Assembly: GCA_019925095.2 (NCBI GenBank)
Contig: CM034391.1
Coordinates: 1,949,051 to 2,013,050 of the forward strand
Length of the DNA: 64,000 bases
Source of the DNA: Dendrolimus kikuchii
Taxonomy: Eukaryota; Arthropoda; Insecta; Lepidoptera; Lasiocampidae
Reading direction: 5' to 3'
Positions 20,768 to 31,125 of this stretch are shown one piece after another. Below the pieces are notes generated by a model. The model did no database searches and was not told the origin of the DNA. It saw nothing but the letters and a program-made list of their open reading frames with translations. A program made the translations under genes and the position numbers. How positions within the stretch are numbered: the stretch's first letter is position 1; every line of letters starts with the position of its first letter.

Positions 20768-21909
20768 TCTATATATATAAAAATGAATCGCAAAATGTGT
20801 TGGTGAGCGCATAACTCAACAACGCCTGGACCAATTTGGCCAATTCTTTTTTTGAAATATTCGTTGAAGTCCAAGGAGGGCTTTTACGGCGAGAAAAATT
20901 CGAATAATTACCAGGAAAACCCTAAAAACAGCCCTTTTCTTTTTCATATAAAAAACGTATTCTAACTAAAATGTAGAGTCAATTTGAACTTTATTGCTAT
21001 TCAATAAATTTCATATTTCACTGTTGTCTAAGTAATGTAGGTGTGTTCCTAGCACTGAAGAGTCAATTTGCACTTTATTACCGCTGCACAAAGATCAAAT
21101 AAAATCATATCTATCAAAACAGTGTGCGTATGCGCGTTGGAGGATCTAATGTCGCGTGCCGAAACTAAAACATACATACATACATACATACATACATAAC
21201 TTCACGCCAGCTCCCTTGCGGGGTAGGCACGAACAACAGAGCGCCATTTAGGCTTATTCTTACACACCTCACTTGCTTCTTTGACATTCATAACTCTTGT
21301 CATGCACGCTCGTCTGTTCTTAAGGCTCCTGACATCACCTTCTGCTAGTACACGATCAATTTGATCATGGAAGGTGTGTCGTGGCCTTCCACGACTTCTG
21401 CATCCATCCACTTTTGCATTGTATATCTGTTTAGTCATTCTTTCATCATGCATTCTTTCCACATGCCCGAACCACCGGAGCATTCCTTTCCTTACCTTCA
21501 CCCCGACACTCTCTTTCAGACCAACTCTCTTTCTTACTTCGGTATTAAGAACGCGGTCCGCGAGCGTCACTCCGCAGATTTTGCGCAGTGCTCGCATCTC
21601 GACCGCGTAAACTAAAACAAAAGAAATAATATCGCGCAGCCGACCAAATTGAAAATCAGTACTAATGATCTAGCTCTTACATTTTGTTACTATTCAATTT
21701 GGTTGATCAAGTGGGTCCCAGAAGGGTGGCCAAAGTACGTGCAAGCGAAGATACTTTGGTCACCCGAGCTGAACCCCACACACCGCCCTATCACCAGGGT
21801 GACGGTTCTGTTCAGGAGAATTTTTTGCCCCGGCTATAAAATAGGTAGGAACAAAAAACTGCCACATTACAAATCTTTTTGGCAGAACGAAGTCTGTCGG
21901 GTCCGCTAG
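20768..21909 (+). mobile_element. Helitron-type element with nested LINE-A
   Basis: Starts TCTATATATATAAAAATGAA and ends 'CTGTCGGGTCCGCTAG' before T. The interior carries the LINE-A copy at 21173-21608 with its TSD. Without it the unit is about 695 bp. Left and right halves may derive from two Helitron families. Confidence 0.65.
21173..21608 (-). pseudogene. LINE-A reverse transcriptase C-terminal fragment
   Basis: Minus-strand frame from MRALRKICGVTLADRV through LRWFGHVERMHDERMTKQIY and GRPRHTFHDQIDRV to ...YPARELA and (ATGT)n, intact over 131 codons. 5' truncated. TSD AAACTAAAACA at 21162-21172 and 21609-21619. Inserted into the Helitron. Confidence 0.9.
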
Positions 21910-21910
21910 T

Positions 21911-22602
21911 AATAGAATAAATGAATAATAAAGCCTTCATATCCTAATTTTAACCAGTTAGACCATGTGTAATTACAATTTAAAATTTAAACATCACTTT
22001 TTTGCTAATTATTTATTGCATAGTAATATCCAACACTGGGTCCAATAAAGCTAGTTACATACTCTGGTTCCGGGACTTGCTACCAACTGAACACAAACTA
22101 AGCAATTCAAAGCGTAAATTACGCTTATTACCGTATTTAATTGAAGTATTTTCTTAGTTTCACTATTTACAGATAATAGACCTTACACCTTATTTGATTG
22201 GTAACAAGGTTTTATCTGTACAAATGTTCGGGTCCGAAAACTCACTTAATTAAGGAAGCAAACAATTACCAGGTCAATAGTCACCTGTTGTTCCAAAACT
22301 GGTTTTTGATTTTTAGTGTCAGAAGCCTTTTAACAGGGATATGTATACCTTGCTTTTTTTCTTACAAGATAAATTTTTGGACAAAATAGTTAAATTGTGT
22401 TTTTAGATTATTAATATGGAACACTTTCTACTGTAATATTTAATTTTAGATGAGGCTTAAGTCGTCTAAGACACTTAAACGTCATTAAATACTGTATTTC
22501 ATTGCAAAAATCGTTTTTATAATGGACGAAAATGATTTTCTAAGGATCGACAATGATTATAAGAGGAGAGATAGTATTTTAAAATTCTTTATTTATTTAT
22601 TA
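21911..22602. other. No feature recognised
   Basis: AT-rich single-copy-looking DNA. No frame with recognisable domain. Confidence 0.5.
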
Positions 22603-23302
22603 CTAGAGTTTACCCGGCGGCTGCGCCGCGGATCAACCTCTAGTGCGTGTCTCTTGTTTAAAGAGCAAGTAGTACAGGTTACATTGTATTAAATTTGTAT
22701 GTATTTGCCCCCGAAAGATTCACTTCATTTTATATCGCAAACTATACCACCCCCGTCTATATGTAAACTACATAAAAAACAAAACTTGACAAGAATGACA
22801 AAATAGATAACATGGACCAAGTGGACCCAGTGGACCCAGTAGACCCAGTGGATCCAGTGGACAAAGTGGACCCAGTGGACCCAACGGACCTAGTGGACCA
22901 AGTGGACCCAGCGAGTCCAGTGGACCAAGTAGACCCAGTGGACGAAATGGACAAAATCACAAAACCAGTCCTAGTTTCCGGGATAAACTTTACATAAATC
23001 TATCTCATTATCCGAGATAAAAAGTATCCCTTGGCCACTCTCGGTATTCAAATTATATATGTACCGAGTTTCAGCCAAATCGGCCCAATAGTCTTTCCAT
23101 AAAAGGATAACAAACAAAAAGACAAATATATTTTTATCCCGGAAACTATCCCATTTTTCGGGATAAAAATATCCCATGTTCATTCTCGGCATCGAAAATA
23201 TGTATATGCTGAGTTTCAGCCAAATCGGTCCAGTAGTTTTTCCGTGAAAACGGAACAGACAGACAGACAGAGTTACTTTCGCATTTATAATATTAATAGG
23301 GA
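22603..23302 (-). mobile_element. Non-autonomous Helitron carrying a minisatellite
   Basis: Left edge CTAGAGTTTACCCGGCGGCT with GC hairpin is the 3' end complement. The right edge (AATATTAATAGGGA) is the complement of the 5' TCCCTATTAATATT. Internal 'GTTTCAGCCAAATCGG' and 'GACAGACAGACAGAGTTACT' are typical of this Helitron class. Contains the 9-bp minisatellite at 22812-22960 and abuts a second Helitron exactly at 23302/23303. Confidence 0.75.
22812..22960 (+). repeat. 9-bp minisatellite (GTGGACCCA)n
   Basis: About 16 variant units. One + frame reads Gly-Pro-Ser triplets (collagen-like GPSGPSGPS), another reads Val-Asp-Pro; all are by-products of the 9-bp period. Lies inside the Helitron, not in a gene. 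Confidence 0.9.
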
Positions 23303-23596
23303 CTAGTGGCTTCGCCAGACGTTGCCCTACCCTGAAAAAATATCCGAGTCTAATTGTGAATCTAAACCATCCCGGGACCCACTTAAACAGTATTTTTTTA
23401 CACCTTGGGTTACATTATTGAAATTTTAGTAAGTATCCCTAATTTTTTAATTTAATATTGGTTTTTAATATTGGTCTGGGATAATGAAGAATTCTAATGG
23501 TGAAAGATTTTTTGAAATAGTTTTAGTAGTTTTTGAGTTTATTTGTTACAAACATGCAAAAGTACAAATCATTCCTCTTTATAATATTAGTATAGA
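23303..23596 (-). mobile_element. Non-autonomous Helitron, joined to the previous one
   Basis: CTAGTGGCTTCGCCAGACG (3' end complement) to 'CCTCTTTATAATATTAGTAT' and AGA (complement of 5' TCTATACTAATATTATAAAG). Confidence 0.75.
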
Positions 23597-23649
23597 TGAT
23601 AATAATAATAAATAACATAAATATATAATTTTATTATTATAATTCTGTA

Positions 23650-23940
23650 ATGTAATTCCTGCTCTTGGGTAGCCTTTCGTAAGAGGCGACAAAACCACCC
23701 ACAGTCAGAAGACAGAGCATTTGCTTGTCAGGATGGCTACCTCCCCTAGCCTGGAGTATACCGTCATAATAATATTGAGTTGTGTTCCGGCATTTGCGGT
23801 CAGGATCCAATCTCTCCTTCAAGGCTGGCAGCATATTGGTAGCACATTTGTTGTTGTAAACATACATAGGCGACTTGAATCGTTTTTTATTAAGTGGGCC
23901 GTCAGATAGATTGCTGTACCCCAGAAATATAAAAACAAAT
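23650..23940 (+). repeat. Diverged X-subfamily copy
   Basis: 'TTTCGTAAGAGGCGACAAAA', 'TTGTGTTCCGGCATTTG' and 'AAGTGGGCCGTCAGATAG' follow the X order with many changes; the end is CCCCAGAAATA instead of CTGCAATAAA. Same subfamily as 8389-8745 (shared 'CTTCAAGGCTGGCAGCA' style). Confidence 0.65.
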
Positions 23941-24184
23941 TATATTTACAAAGAACAGTTGAAGCACAAATTCATAATCCAAAATAATCACAACAAAACG
24001 GGTTTTTGTCGACCTGTGTGTTTTAGAGGTGAGGTATATGTGTTAAGTACTTCGGCATATTTCACAAAACAATGTGAAATCAAGGTAGAACATTTAATGA
24101 CAAAGTAATTCAATACTCACATTTGTATTCCCAAAATAAACAATCATACCTAGTATATATTATAGGACGTTTATATGATCTAAG

Positions 24185-24487
24185 TAATATAAATGTAATA
24201 ACAGCCCATGAATGTCCCACTGCTGGGCTAGGGCCTCCCATTACTGGGGGCACGGACAGTACACCCGCCACGCTTGTCCAAGGCGGCTTGGCAGGTTTGA
24301 CACATCGGTTATCTCGATGTGCAGGTTGTATCACGATGTTTTCCTTGACCGTTGTTAGCACGTGGGAATTGTAACAATATGCACATCAGGTCAGAAAACT
24401 GCCTAAGTGGTGCATGCGTTCCGGCCAGGATCGAACCCGCGCCCTTTGGGTCTGGGACGCGTGCGCTAGCCATTACGCTACCACGAC
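24185..24487 (-). mobile_element. SINE S1, complete with TSD
   Basis: Antisense: 'CAGCCCATGAATGTCCCACT' at the 3' end side, B-box complement 'CCAGGATCGAACCC', and 'GCGCTAGCCATTACGCTACC'. Flanked by the 10-bp TSD ATGATCTAAG (24175-24184, 24488-24497). Confidence 0.9.
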
Positions 24488-24644
24488 ATGATCTAAGATT
24501 ATGGGTTAATTCACAAAAAATACGTCTTGAACATAATACACCCAGACAATTATCTATCTATTATCAGTGCAATTATCGTAAATAATATTTCCGAAATTTT
24601 AACTTGAACCTCCAAGTTTTACATAACACCAATACCATGCACCA

Positions 24645-24955
24645 TCCGTGCAGGAACGGAGAAAGAATACAATTTCCTGCGGCCGGGCGGCCTGTCGTAA
24701 GAGGTGATGAAACAACCCACAGCCAGGTGGTAGGGCATTTTCCCGACTGGATGGTTACCACCCCTGGTCTAGAGCGTGCCGCCATAACGACTTTGAGTTG
24801 TATTCCGGCATTAGTGACCAGGTTCCAGTCTCCCTTAAGAGAGCAGCAGCGCATTTGTAGCACCTTTGGTGTTGCAAATGTCAATAGGCGATGGTAACCG
24901 CTTTCCATCCACTGGGCCGTCTGCCTGTCTGCTGAACTCCTGCAATAAAAAAAAT
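24645..24955 (+). repeat. Family X retroelement, near full length
   Basis: 'CATCCGTGCAGGAACGGAG' to 'CTGCAATAAAAAAAA'. Confidence 0.85.
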
Positions 24956-25550
24956 ACTACAAAACTATGGAGACCGATTTTTAGTACCGATATTTTATAA
25001 AAACTTAGTATCCCAAACATAATGAAAGTTCAGATTCATCTGTCTCTAATTTTTCGTTTCATCTTTTCTCAATCATTTGGTGCCGGCACAGTATATCCGT
25101 TCCTTCTATATTCTTCTATTCTGGCATACGTCATATTACAAATTATCATGTCATCCTTCATACCCTCTATTATGTCTATATCCATCAATCTTCCAGTTTA
25201 TCATTTATTTGCACATGATTTTCATCATTTTGGTGTTTTCAATTAATTATACTTACCGGCTGTTGATTTACTACAGGAGTTTCAAGTTCTGACACGCCAT
25301 GATGCCACGATACCTACATGACTTGCAAAAAATTATGTATGTTGATGATTAACATTTGCACAAGAATGGTTTATGCAATATTTTGTGAAATTCACTAAAT
25401 TGCTCATTGCGATGGTTATTATGGCATTTTTGTAAGAACTTGAATGATTGCAATAACTTGTATGGAATAATGACTTGTACATGTTTATAAAACGATTCAA
25501 TTTAAAATAAATTAGGTGACGACCTATGTAATCTTAGCCTTAGTTCACTA
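24956..25550. other. No feature recognised
   Basis: AT- and pyrimidine-rich. Two overlapping hydrophobic open frames at 25022-25292 look compositional rather than coding. Confidence 0.45.
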
Positions 25551-25552
25551 GG

Positions 25553-25665
25553 ACTCAGGTCCCGAATCTGATCCCCGGCATGGTAAATTTCGTAAATGAA
25601 CGTTCCATTATTTGCTATGGTCGGGGTTTATGTAATTGGCCTCAGAGTTGTTCATTATATGTAAC
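25553..25665 (+). repeat. Diverged SINE S2 fragment
   Basis: 'GGCATGGTAAATTTCGTAAA', 'TTATTTGCTATGGTCGGGGT' and 'TTGGCCTCAGAGT' parallel the S2 body after the B box. Confidence 0.6.
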
Positions 25666-25739
25666 TTATAACACAAGTGTAACTTCCTTAGTTTGAGGAT
25701 ATACAATATATGTGTTCATCTGTGATTCTTTAAAATATT

Positions 25740-25866
25740 TATCAAATACCAAGTCTCTATTACAAAAGTTGATGAAGCGAAAAGTGTTTGTCAGAATCGT
25801 AACAAAAGACCCATCATCTCTGCCTACCGTATAGGAAACAAGCGTGACAATGTCTGTGTATGTACC
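25740..25866 (+). repeat. LINE-B 3' end
   Basis: 'AAAGTTGATGAAGCGAAAAG' and 'CATCTCTGCCTACCGTATAG', 'AACAAGCGTGACAAT' correspond to the end of the LINE-B copy at 28.4-29.1 kb. Confidence 0.65.
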
Positions 25867-25949
25867 AAGTATTTTTATGAAGGAAATGTACTTGTCCCGG
25901 GTATAACTTACCTTTCCCTTGTGGGTTAAAACATCCTGCCCGGTCATTG

Positions 25950-26482
25950 CCTAACAATAAGTGGAACAAACGTCGCCCTAGAAGGATGCCGCGATCACCT
26001 GCATGTTGCTCGAGGCTCGACAGTGAAAGTGCCTCCGTAACTGCGTTATGTCACAGCCGCCAGTCGACCGCCGACTAACGACGCGCGTGTATGTATACCG
26101 CTTTAAAATAAAAGCGAATTCGATTTTTAAATGACGATAATAGTTGCCAGTGTGTGATTGTGTTTCTTTTTAAATTTTATGGCAAAGGGATTTCAAATTA
26201 GGAATTTAACTACAATAATTTTGTGTAAATTTATTTAAATACAGAAAACACTAGAAAATATTTTTTTCTAATCTAAATTTGTCAAAATAGTTTTGCTTTT
26301 AAAAAACATAAATAAATTATAAATCATTTTAGTAACAGCATGTGTGTGTGTAAATTAATGATCGAACCTTAATTTTTATGAAACATAATTATTCTCTTTT
26401 GAAAACTTAAAGTCCCGCAATAACAGCATGTGTGAGTGATAAAGGTGAAAATTTTAACAATATTTTTTCGGATTCCATCGCC
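25950..26482 (+). promoter_or_regulatory. Probable promoter and 5' leader of the NRF-6-like gene
   Basis: CpG-rich, comparatively repeat-poor DNA at 25970-26100, then an AT-rich leader. Three short upstream frames precede the start: ATG at 26340 (11 codons including stop), 26378 (11 codons) and 26428 (ATG TGT GAG TGA). 'AACAGCATGTGTG' occurs twice (26334, 26422). Such uAUGs may lower translation or mark the leader as partly intronic. No TATA box or certain initiator was identified, so the start of transcription is unknown. Confidence 0.35.
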
Positions 26483-27119
26483 ATGGCTCGTTTAGCACTA
26501 TTAATTTTGAGTGCCCTGTTGACTGTGTATTCCGCGGAATTGGACACAAAGGAAAGTGTTAGAGAAGAAAAACTCAGAAGTGGTCTAATAGACGCATTTC
26601 AAAATATCAAACAAACTTCCGCGAAAGGTATCGATGATGAAACGGCTGTCAATTCAGATCTAATAGGGTCCAAGTCACCGGAATCAAGTAAGAACGATAA
26701 ATCGACAACTGAACGGTCGTTCGACCTTTTCGCTGACGACGATGGCTTGTCCTTCGCTGATTTCAGCGATATCCAAACCGAGAAGAAACAGTCGTCAACG
26801 GAAAAATCGCACAATGTTCAGCACATTGTAAAAGCACCAAGACAAGCGAACAAAACGACTGCCAAGCCAAGTAAAGACGTACTAGGTAAACTGACGGACT
26901 CCATTCGGGACACTGTGAACGAATCTCGTTTGGTTTTGAAAAAAGAAGCGACAAATACGACAGAATTTATGGCGATAGAGCAGATGCTAAGGATATTTGA
27001 TGCTGAAATATTAGTCAAGCAATGGAACGAGTTGCAGAAAAGTGTTAGTGGTAAATGCAGAGAGGATTTGCAGGGCTACGTTGATGGGTTGCTGGCCAAT
27101 AAGCTATGGGCTTTAAAGA
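26483..27119 (+). CDS. nrf-6-like: First coding exon of an NRF-6-like (acyltransferase-3 family) protein
   Basis: The start ATG at 26483 has a good context (ATCGCCATGG) and opens a signal peptide (MARLALLILSALLTVYSA, cleavage likely near residue 18). Residues 19-150 are acidic, Ser/Lys-rich and low-complexity, with N-glycosylation sequons at N123, N146 and N158. Residues about 165-212 match the beginning of the NRF domain (nose resistant to fluoxetine): an EQML...F.AE.LVKQWNE helix, Cys192 in GKCREDL, then LLANKLWALK. Family members continue LWALKM/F-DAS; here the exon stops at AAG-A followed by GTGAGT, phase 1, so the next codon could be A|TG (Met), exactly as the family predicts. In the family this extracellular domain precedes about ten membrane helices of an acyl-3 transferase, implicated in lipid/drug handling in worms; the substrate in insects is unclear. 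An in-frame upstream GTG (26432) is not a credible start. Downstream exons were not recognised in this window. Codon use and the lack of repeats set it apart from its surroundings. Confidence 0.8.
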
Positions 27120-27125
27120 GTGAGT
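27120..27125 (+). other. Splice donor of the NRF-6-like exon
   Basis: AAAGA|GTGAGT, close to the consensus. Reading through gives only 30 further codons (SEYSFLIDRK...) before a stop, without family similarity. Confidence 0.75.
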
Positions 27126-27320
27126 ATTCTTTTTTAATTGATCGGAAATTTTATAACTTGGCAACATTTTTAAATGAGAATTTTCTATATTCAAAATTCT
27201 TATTCTAGTTTTTAATCTATGCGTATAAGTTTGATTGGTAGTTCGCAAAATTGGGAATTCAAAAGTGGTTTAGTAGTAGTGGCTTTCATCAAAATCGATC
27301 CCAAAATTATTTCAGTAATT

Positions 27321-27470
27321 ATAATATTTTCTTAAGTTTTCGCGACTTGTATACATAATAAAACCGTGATCACGGAAGACCAGGCCACTGAAAAGTGGCC
27401 GAAACGCCGTGAAAAACCAATATTAAATAAAATTACCGCGCTTAAAACCGTTAAAACGTAGTTTTATTAT
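27321..27470. mobile_element. Family T short element with 12-bp TSD
   Basis: 150 bp between ATTTCAGTAATT at 27309-27320 and 27471-27482. Contains 'TTCGCGACTTGTATACATAA', a GTGATCACGG motif, 'GGCCACTGAAAAGTGGCC' hairpin (8-bp arms), 'AAACGCCGTGAAAAACCA' and ends 'AACGTAGTTTTATTAT'. 'ATAATAAAAC' recurs inverted near both sides. A rearranged copy is at 43393-43488. Confidence 0.7.
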
Positions 27471-27684
27471 ATTTCAGTAATTGTTTATAATCACATATAA
27501 TTTCGAATTTCGCTTCAAAAGCATTTCAGAAATTGTTCCAGTGTAATACATATTTTACTCTAAGTTTCTTAAAGAAGGCTACAAACTTACTCTAATTGAA
27601 TATGAATAACATCGATATGTGTAAAAAAATTAAGTTAATATGAAGTTAAGTTGAAAAAGGAAAGAATTAAAAGATGTATTCAGG

Positions 27685-27925
27685 TGCCATTGCCAGGTGG
27701 TAGGGCATTTGCCCGACTGGATGGCTACCACCCCTGGTCCAAAGTATGTCGCCATAACAACCTTGTGTTGTGTTCCGGCCTTAGTGACCAGGTTCCAGTC
27801 TCCCTTAAAAGAGCAGCAGCGCATTTGTAGCAACTTTGGTGTTGCAAATGTCCATAGGCGATGGTAACCGCTCTCCATCAAGTGGGCCGCCTGCCTGTCT
27901 GCTGAACTCCTGCAATAAAAATTAA
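27685..27925 (+). repeat. Family X retroelement, 5' truncated
   Basis: Begins at 'GCCAGGTGGTAGGGCATTTG' in the middle of X and keeps the 3' end 'CTGCAATAAAAATTAAAAA'. 5' truncation with an intact tail points to target-primed reverse transcription. Confidence 0.85.
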
Positions 27926-28009
27926 AAATACCGTCGTGATTTAAATTTTATACTGTTATAGCATCCGGTGTGACGATATGAAATTACAAACTGCCGTAAA
28001 AAAAAAAAA

Positions 28010-28085
28010 TCAAGGTCGTAGGAAGTGGAAATTTGTCGTCTCTGTCTACCCTAACGGGAAAGAGGCGTGATAAAATGTGTACGTA
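28010..28085 (+). repeat. LINE-B 3' end
   Basis: 'TCGTAGGAAGTGGAAATTTG', 'TCGTCTCTGTCTACCCTAAC', 'GGGAAAGAGGCGTGATAAAA', then a (TATG/TATA) tail. Only the last about 75 bp. Confidence 0.65.
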
Positions 28086-28399
28086 TATATAAATATATGT
28101 AAGTCGAAAAAAAATCAACCCTCAATTACATATATGGCGGCCACTTTCAATCTTTATTTTTACAATCTTATTCTTTAACCAAGCTTCTCTATACATAGAA
28201 AGTAGAAAGAAAGAAAAAACGTTTATTTGGTCTATACATAGCGAGACATATGGCGACAAATTAAACGATGTACGTATATACCAAAAAAAAAAGTCTCGCG
28301 ATAGTACCAAATAGGAGCAGTTCAGCATATGCCAGGCAACAGGTGCCTGCCGCTGGCTTCAACTGCATCCTAGGACGGACGGATGTTGCACTGTTATAT

Positions 28400-29135
28400 A
28401 TATATAAAATTAATGTAGAGAAGACGAATGTTATGGTGTCTGAAAGAGATGAAAGGATGACAATGTGTAACGTACTGATAGGAAATGAAAGACTAGAGCA
28501 AGTTAAAGAAGTTGTTTACCAGAGACGGAAAGCATGAAAGTGATATTGAAATGAGAGTAATGGCAGGTAATAAGGTGAATGGAGCGCTGAACTCTTTAAT
28601 GAACAGCCGGAAAGTGTCTATAAAGACACGTCTGGCTGTCCATCAAGGGGTATTAGAACCAACGCTAATATACGGCAGTGAAAGTTGGGTATGGCAGAAG
28701 AAGCATGAAAGTAGGATAAATGCAATTGAAATGAGAGCTTTGAGAAGTATACGTAAGGTTAATGTAAGTGATATGATCAGAAACAGTGTGATAAGGGAGC
28801 GTTGTGGCTTGAAAGAAGATGTAGTGACAAGAGTTGAAAAAGGAATGTTAAGGTGGTTTGAGCATGTAGAGAGAATGAATGAAAGCAGAATCACAAAACA
28901 AGTATATGACAGCAATGTGACTGGTAAACTCGGTGCCGGTAGACCGAGACGTACTCACCATGATCAAATTGAAGATATTTCGAAGAAAGGTCAAATAAAA
29001 AGCAGTTTAAATAAGCGTGTATGTATGAAAAGATTAATGAAAGTTGATGAAGCAAAATGTGTTTGCTAGGATCGTAGCAGGTGGAGATTCATCGTCTCTG
29101 CCTACCCCAATGGGAAACAGGCGTGACAATATGTA
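28400..29135 (+). pseudogene. LINE-B reverse transcriptase C-terminal fragment
   Basis: Frame 1 (to 28537) reads NVEKTNVMVSERDER...LEQVKEVVYQ. A shift at about 28515 (the GCT/TTC of the Y.G..F motif is lost) continues as FTRDGKHESDIEMRVMAG..., PTLIYGSESWVWQKKHE, MRALRSIRKVNVSDMIRN, MLRWFEHVERMNESRITKQV and GRPRRTHHDQIEDI to a stop at 29069, then 'TCGTCTCTGCCTACCCCAAT' and (TATG)n. Clearly homologous to LINE-A but much diverged (GH to EH in the GH..R motif; RKV for CGV). 5' truncated, one frameshift. Confidence 0.8.
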
Positions 29136-29143
29136 TGTATATA

Positions 29144-29352
29144 TCTTAATATATATAAATTACGTGTCACGTTGTTTGTCCGCGATGAACTCTTAAACTA
29201 CTTGACCGATTTTAATCAAATTTACACACCGTGTGCAGTTTGGTCCGACTTGAAAGATAGGATAGCCTACATTTAGACCCGGTAGGTGGCGCTAGAATCG
29301 GGTTCTAAATTTTATTTCTTCAGGGCAGGACAACGTCTGCCGGGACAGCTAG
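29144..29352 (+). mobile_element. Non-autonomous Helitron, 209 bp
   Basis: TCTTAATATATATAAATTAC to GCCGGGACAGCTAG, between A and T. Same length as 3662-3870 and nearly identical, so both are recent copies. Confidence 0.85.
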
Positions 29353-29384
29353 TACTTATATATATATTACTATAAAAATAATTC

Positions 29385-29868
29385 GCATTTGAATGCGAAG
29401 AAAACAAAGGTTATGGTGTTTGAAAGAGAAGAAACCAGAACGAATGCAAGAATAATGGTCGATGATGTTACGCTGGAGCAAGTGAGTGAGTTTGTATATC
29501 TTGGATGTACTTTTAGCAGGGATGGAAGGTACACCGCTGATATAGAAAGAAGAGTGAATTTGGGGAATAGTGTCAATGGAGCGTTAGGTAAACTTCTAGG
29601 CGCTAAGAACCTCAGCCAGAAGGCCCAGCTTGCCATACACAACGCGGTGCTGGTACCTACGCTCACGTATGGAAGCGAGAGTTGGGTATGGAAGAGAGAG
29701 CATGAAAGTAGAGTAAACGCGGTCGAGATGCGAGCACTGCGCAAAATCTGCGGAGTGACGCTCGCGGACCGCGTTCGTAATACCGGAGTAAGAAAGAGAG
29801 TTGGTCTGAAAGAGAGTGTCGGGGTGAAGGTAAGGAAAGGAATGCTCCGGTGGTTCGCACCAGCACCA
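29385..29868 (+). pseudogene. LINE-A internal fragment, 3' truncated
   Basis: Encodes MNAKKTKVMVFEREETRTNA through LEQVSEFVYLGCTFSRDGRY, LTYGSESWVWKREHESRV to MLRWF, intact over about 160 codons. It then joins family R sequence (GCACCAGCACCAGCCC) abruptly. LINE insertions normally keep their 3' end, so the loss of the 3' half is a later rearrangement. Confidence 0.8.
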
Positions 29869-29916
29869 GCCCTCTGATCACCCGAAGAGTCAATGAGTCG
29901 TTGTGATAAATTATAT
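29869..29916 (+). repeat. Family R fragment
   Basis: 'CACCAGCCCTCTGATCACCC' and 'GAAGAGTCAATGAGTCGTTG' match the right end of R (14.85 and 32.2 kb). Confidence 0.65.
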
Positions 29917-30017
29917 GATATGCATAATACATATTTATAAGCAGAAGTGTCGTAGAGTTAAAAGACAAAATCATAATATATTACAAAGATTGACACACGT
30001 CACACATGACAAAACAT

Positions 30018-30312
30018 ACATAGATAACTTCACGCCAGGTCCCTTGCGGGGTAGGCACGAACAACAGATCGCCATTCAGGCTTATTCTTACACACCTCAC
30101 TTGCTTCTTTGACATTCATAACTCTTGTCATGCACGCTCGTCTGTTCTTAAGGCTCCTGACATCACCTTCTGCTAGTACACGATCAATTTGATCATGGAA
30201 GGTGTGTCGTGGCCTTCCACGACTTCTGCATCCATCCACTTTTGCATTGTATATCTGTTTAGTCATTCTTTCATCATGCATTCTTTCCACATGCCTGAAC
30301 CACCGGAGTATT
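30018..30312 (-). mobile_element. LINE-A 3' fragment with TSD
   Basis: Minus-strand frame LRWFRHVERMHDERMTKQIY to YPARDLA. TSD of 14 bp with one change (ACATGACAAAACAT at 30004-30017; ACATGACGAAACAT at 30313-30326). The (ATGT)n tail is only one unit long. Confidence 0.85.
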
Positions 30313-30549
30313 ACATGACGAAACATTAACAAAAAAATTGTTAAGGGATTCTGATTGTCATATTCCGACTGAGATATGACTCCTAAACAATTCTGATTTA
30401 GGTAAAGCCTCTCTCATATATATTATACAACTTTACACGTAGGAAAAATGGGGCACAATCACACAGGTGTAAATTAGGACACCATCGGAACTAATTATCT
30501 TTTTCGCAAATTCAGTACCTCATTGTGTAGTTTAGCAATATGGCTTAAT

Positions 30550-31125
30550 AGCCATGGCTTAGTGCCTAGTTTACTTGCGTCCCAAACTCAAAGGTTTTAA
30601 TCCTGGCCGGAGAGCAGTTTTATCCGTGCAGGAACGGAGAAAGAATACAATTTCCTGCGGCCGGGCGGCCTGTTGTAAGAGGCGACAAAACAACCCCAGC
30701 CAGGTCGTAGGGCATTTGCCCGACTGGATGGCTACCACCCCTCGTCTAAAGTATGTCGCCATTACAACCTTGAGTTGTGTTCCGGCATTAGTGACCAGGT
30801 TCCAATCCCCTTTAAGAGAGCAGCAGCGCATTTGTAGCTCCTTCGGTGTTGCAAATGTCCATAGGCGATGGTAACCGCTTTCAATCAAGTGGGCCGTCTG
30901 CCTGTCTACTGAACTCCTGCAATAAAAAAATAAAATAAAAAAAAGCATGCGATTTTCTGACATTAAATCAGAGTCACAACATGCTAACGTTGAAAGAAAA
31001 CATCGTGATGAAACCTGCACATAGATAACCGATGTGTCAAACCCGCCAATCTGGCTTAAGCGTGACGGATTTAGTGTTCATTCCGCCCGAGCCCAGTAGT
31101 CGGATATTTATGAGCTGTTATGATT
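30550..31125 (+). mobile_element. SINE S1 split by Family X
   Basis: Head at about 30550-30618 ('TAATAGCCATGGCTTAGTGC', 'TTTTAATCCTGGCCGGAG') and body at 30946-31125 ('GATTTTCTGACATTAAATC', 'ACATCGTGATGAAACCTGCA', 'CGAGCCCAGTAGTCGGATAT'). X lies between, with a 4-bp AGCA duplication. Confidence 0.75.
30619..30945 (+). repeat. Family X retroelement inside SINE S1
   Basis: 'TTATCCGTGCAGGAACGGAG' to 'CTCCTGCAATAAAAAAATAA' plus A-rich tail. Confidence 0.85.

Noticed and set aside
22812..22960. CRISPR-like array
   Set aside because: The 9-bp period has no spacers; it is a simple minisatellite.
22812..22997. Collagen-like or Asp-Pro-Val repeat protein
   Set aside because: The frame is created by a 9-bp minisatellite inside a Helitron; no start context, signal peptide or conserved flank.
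25022..25292. Hydrophobic membrane-protein-like frames
   Set aside because: Pyrimidine-rich composition produces overlapping hydrophobic frames; no conserved motif.
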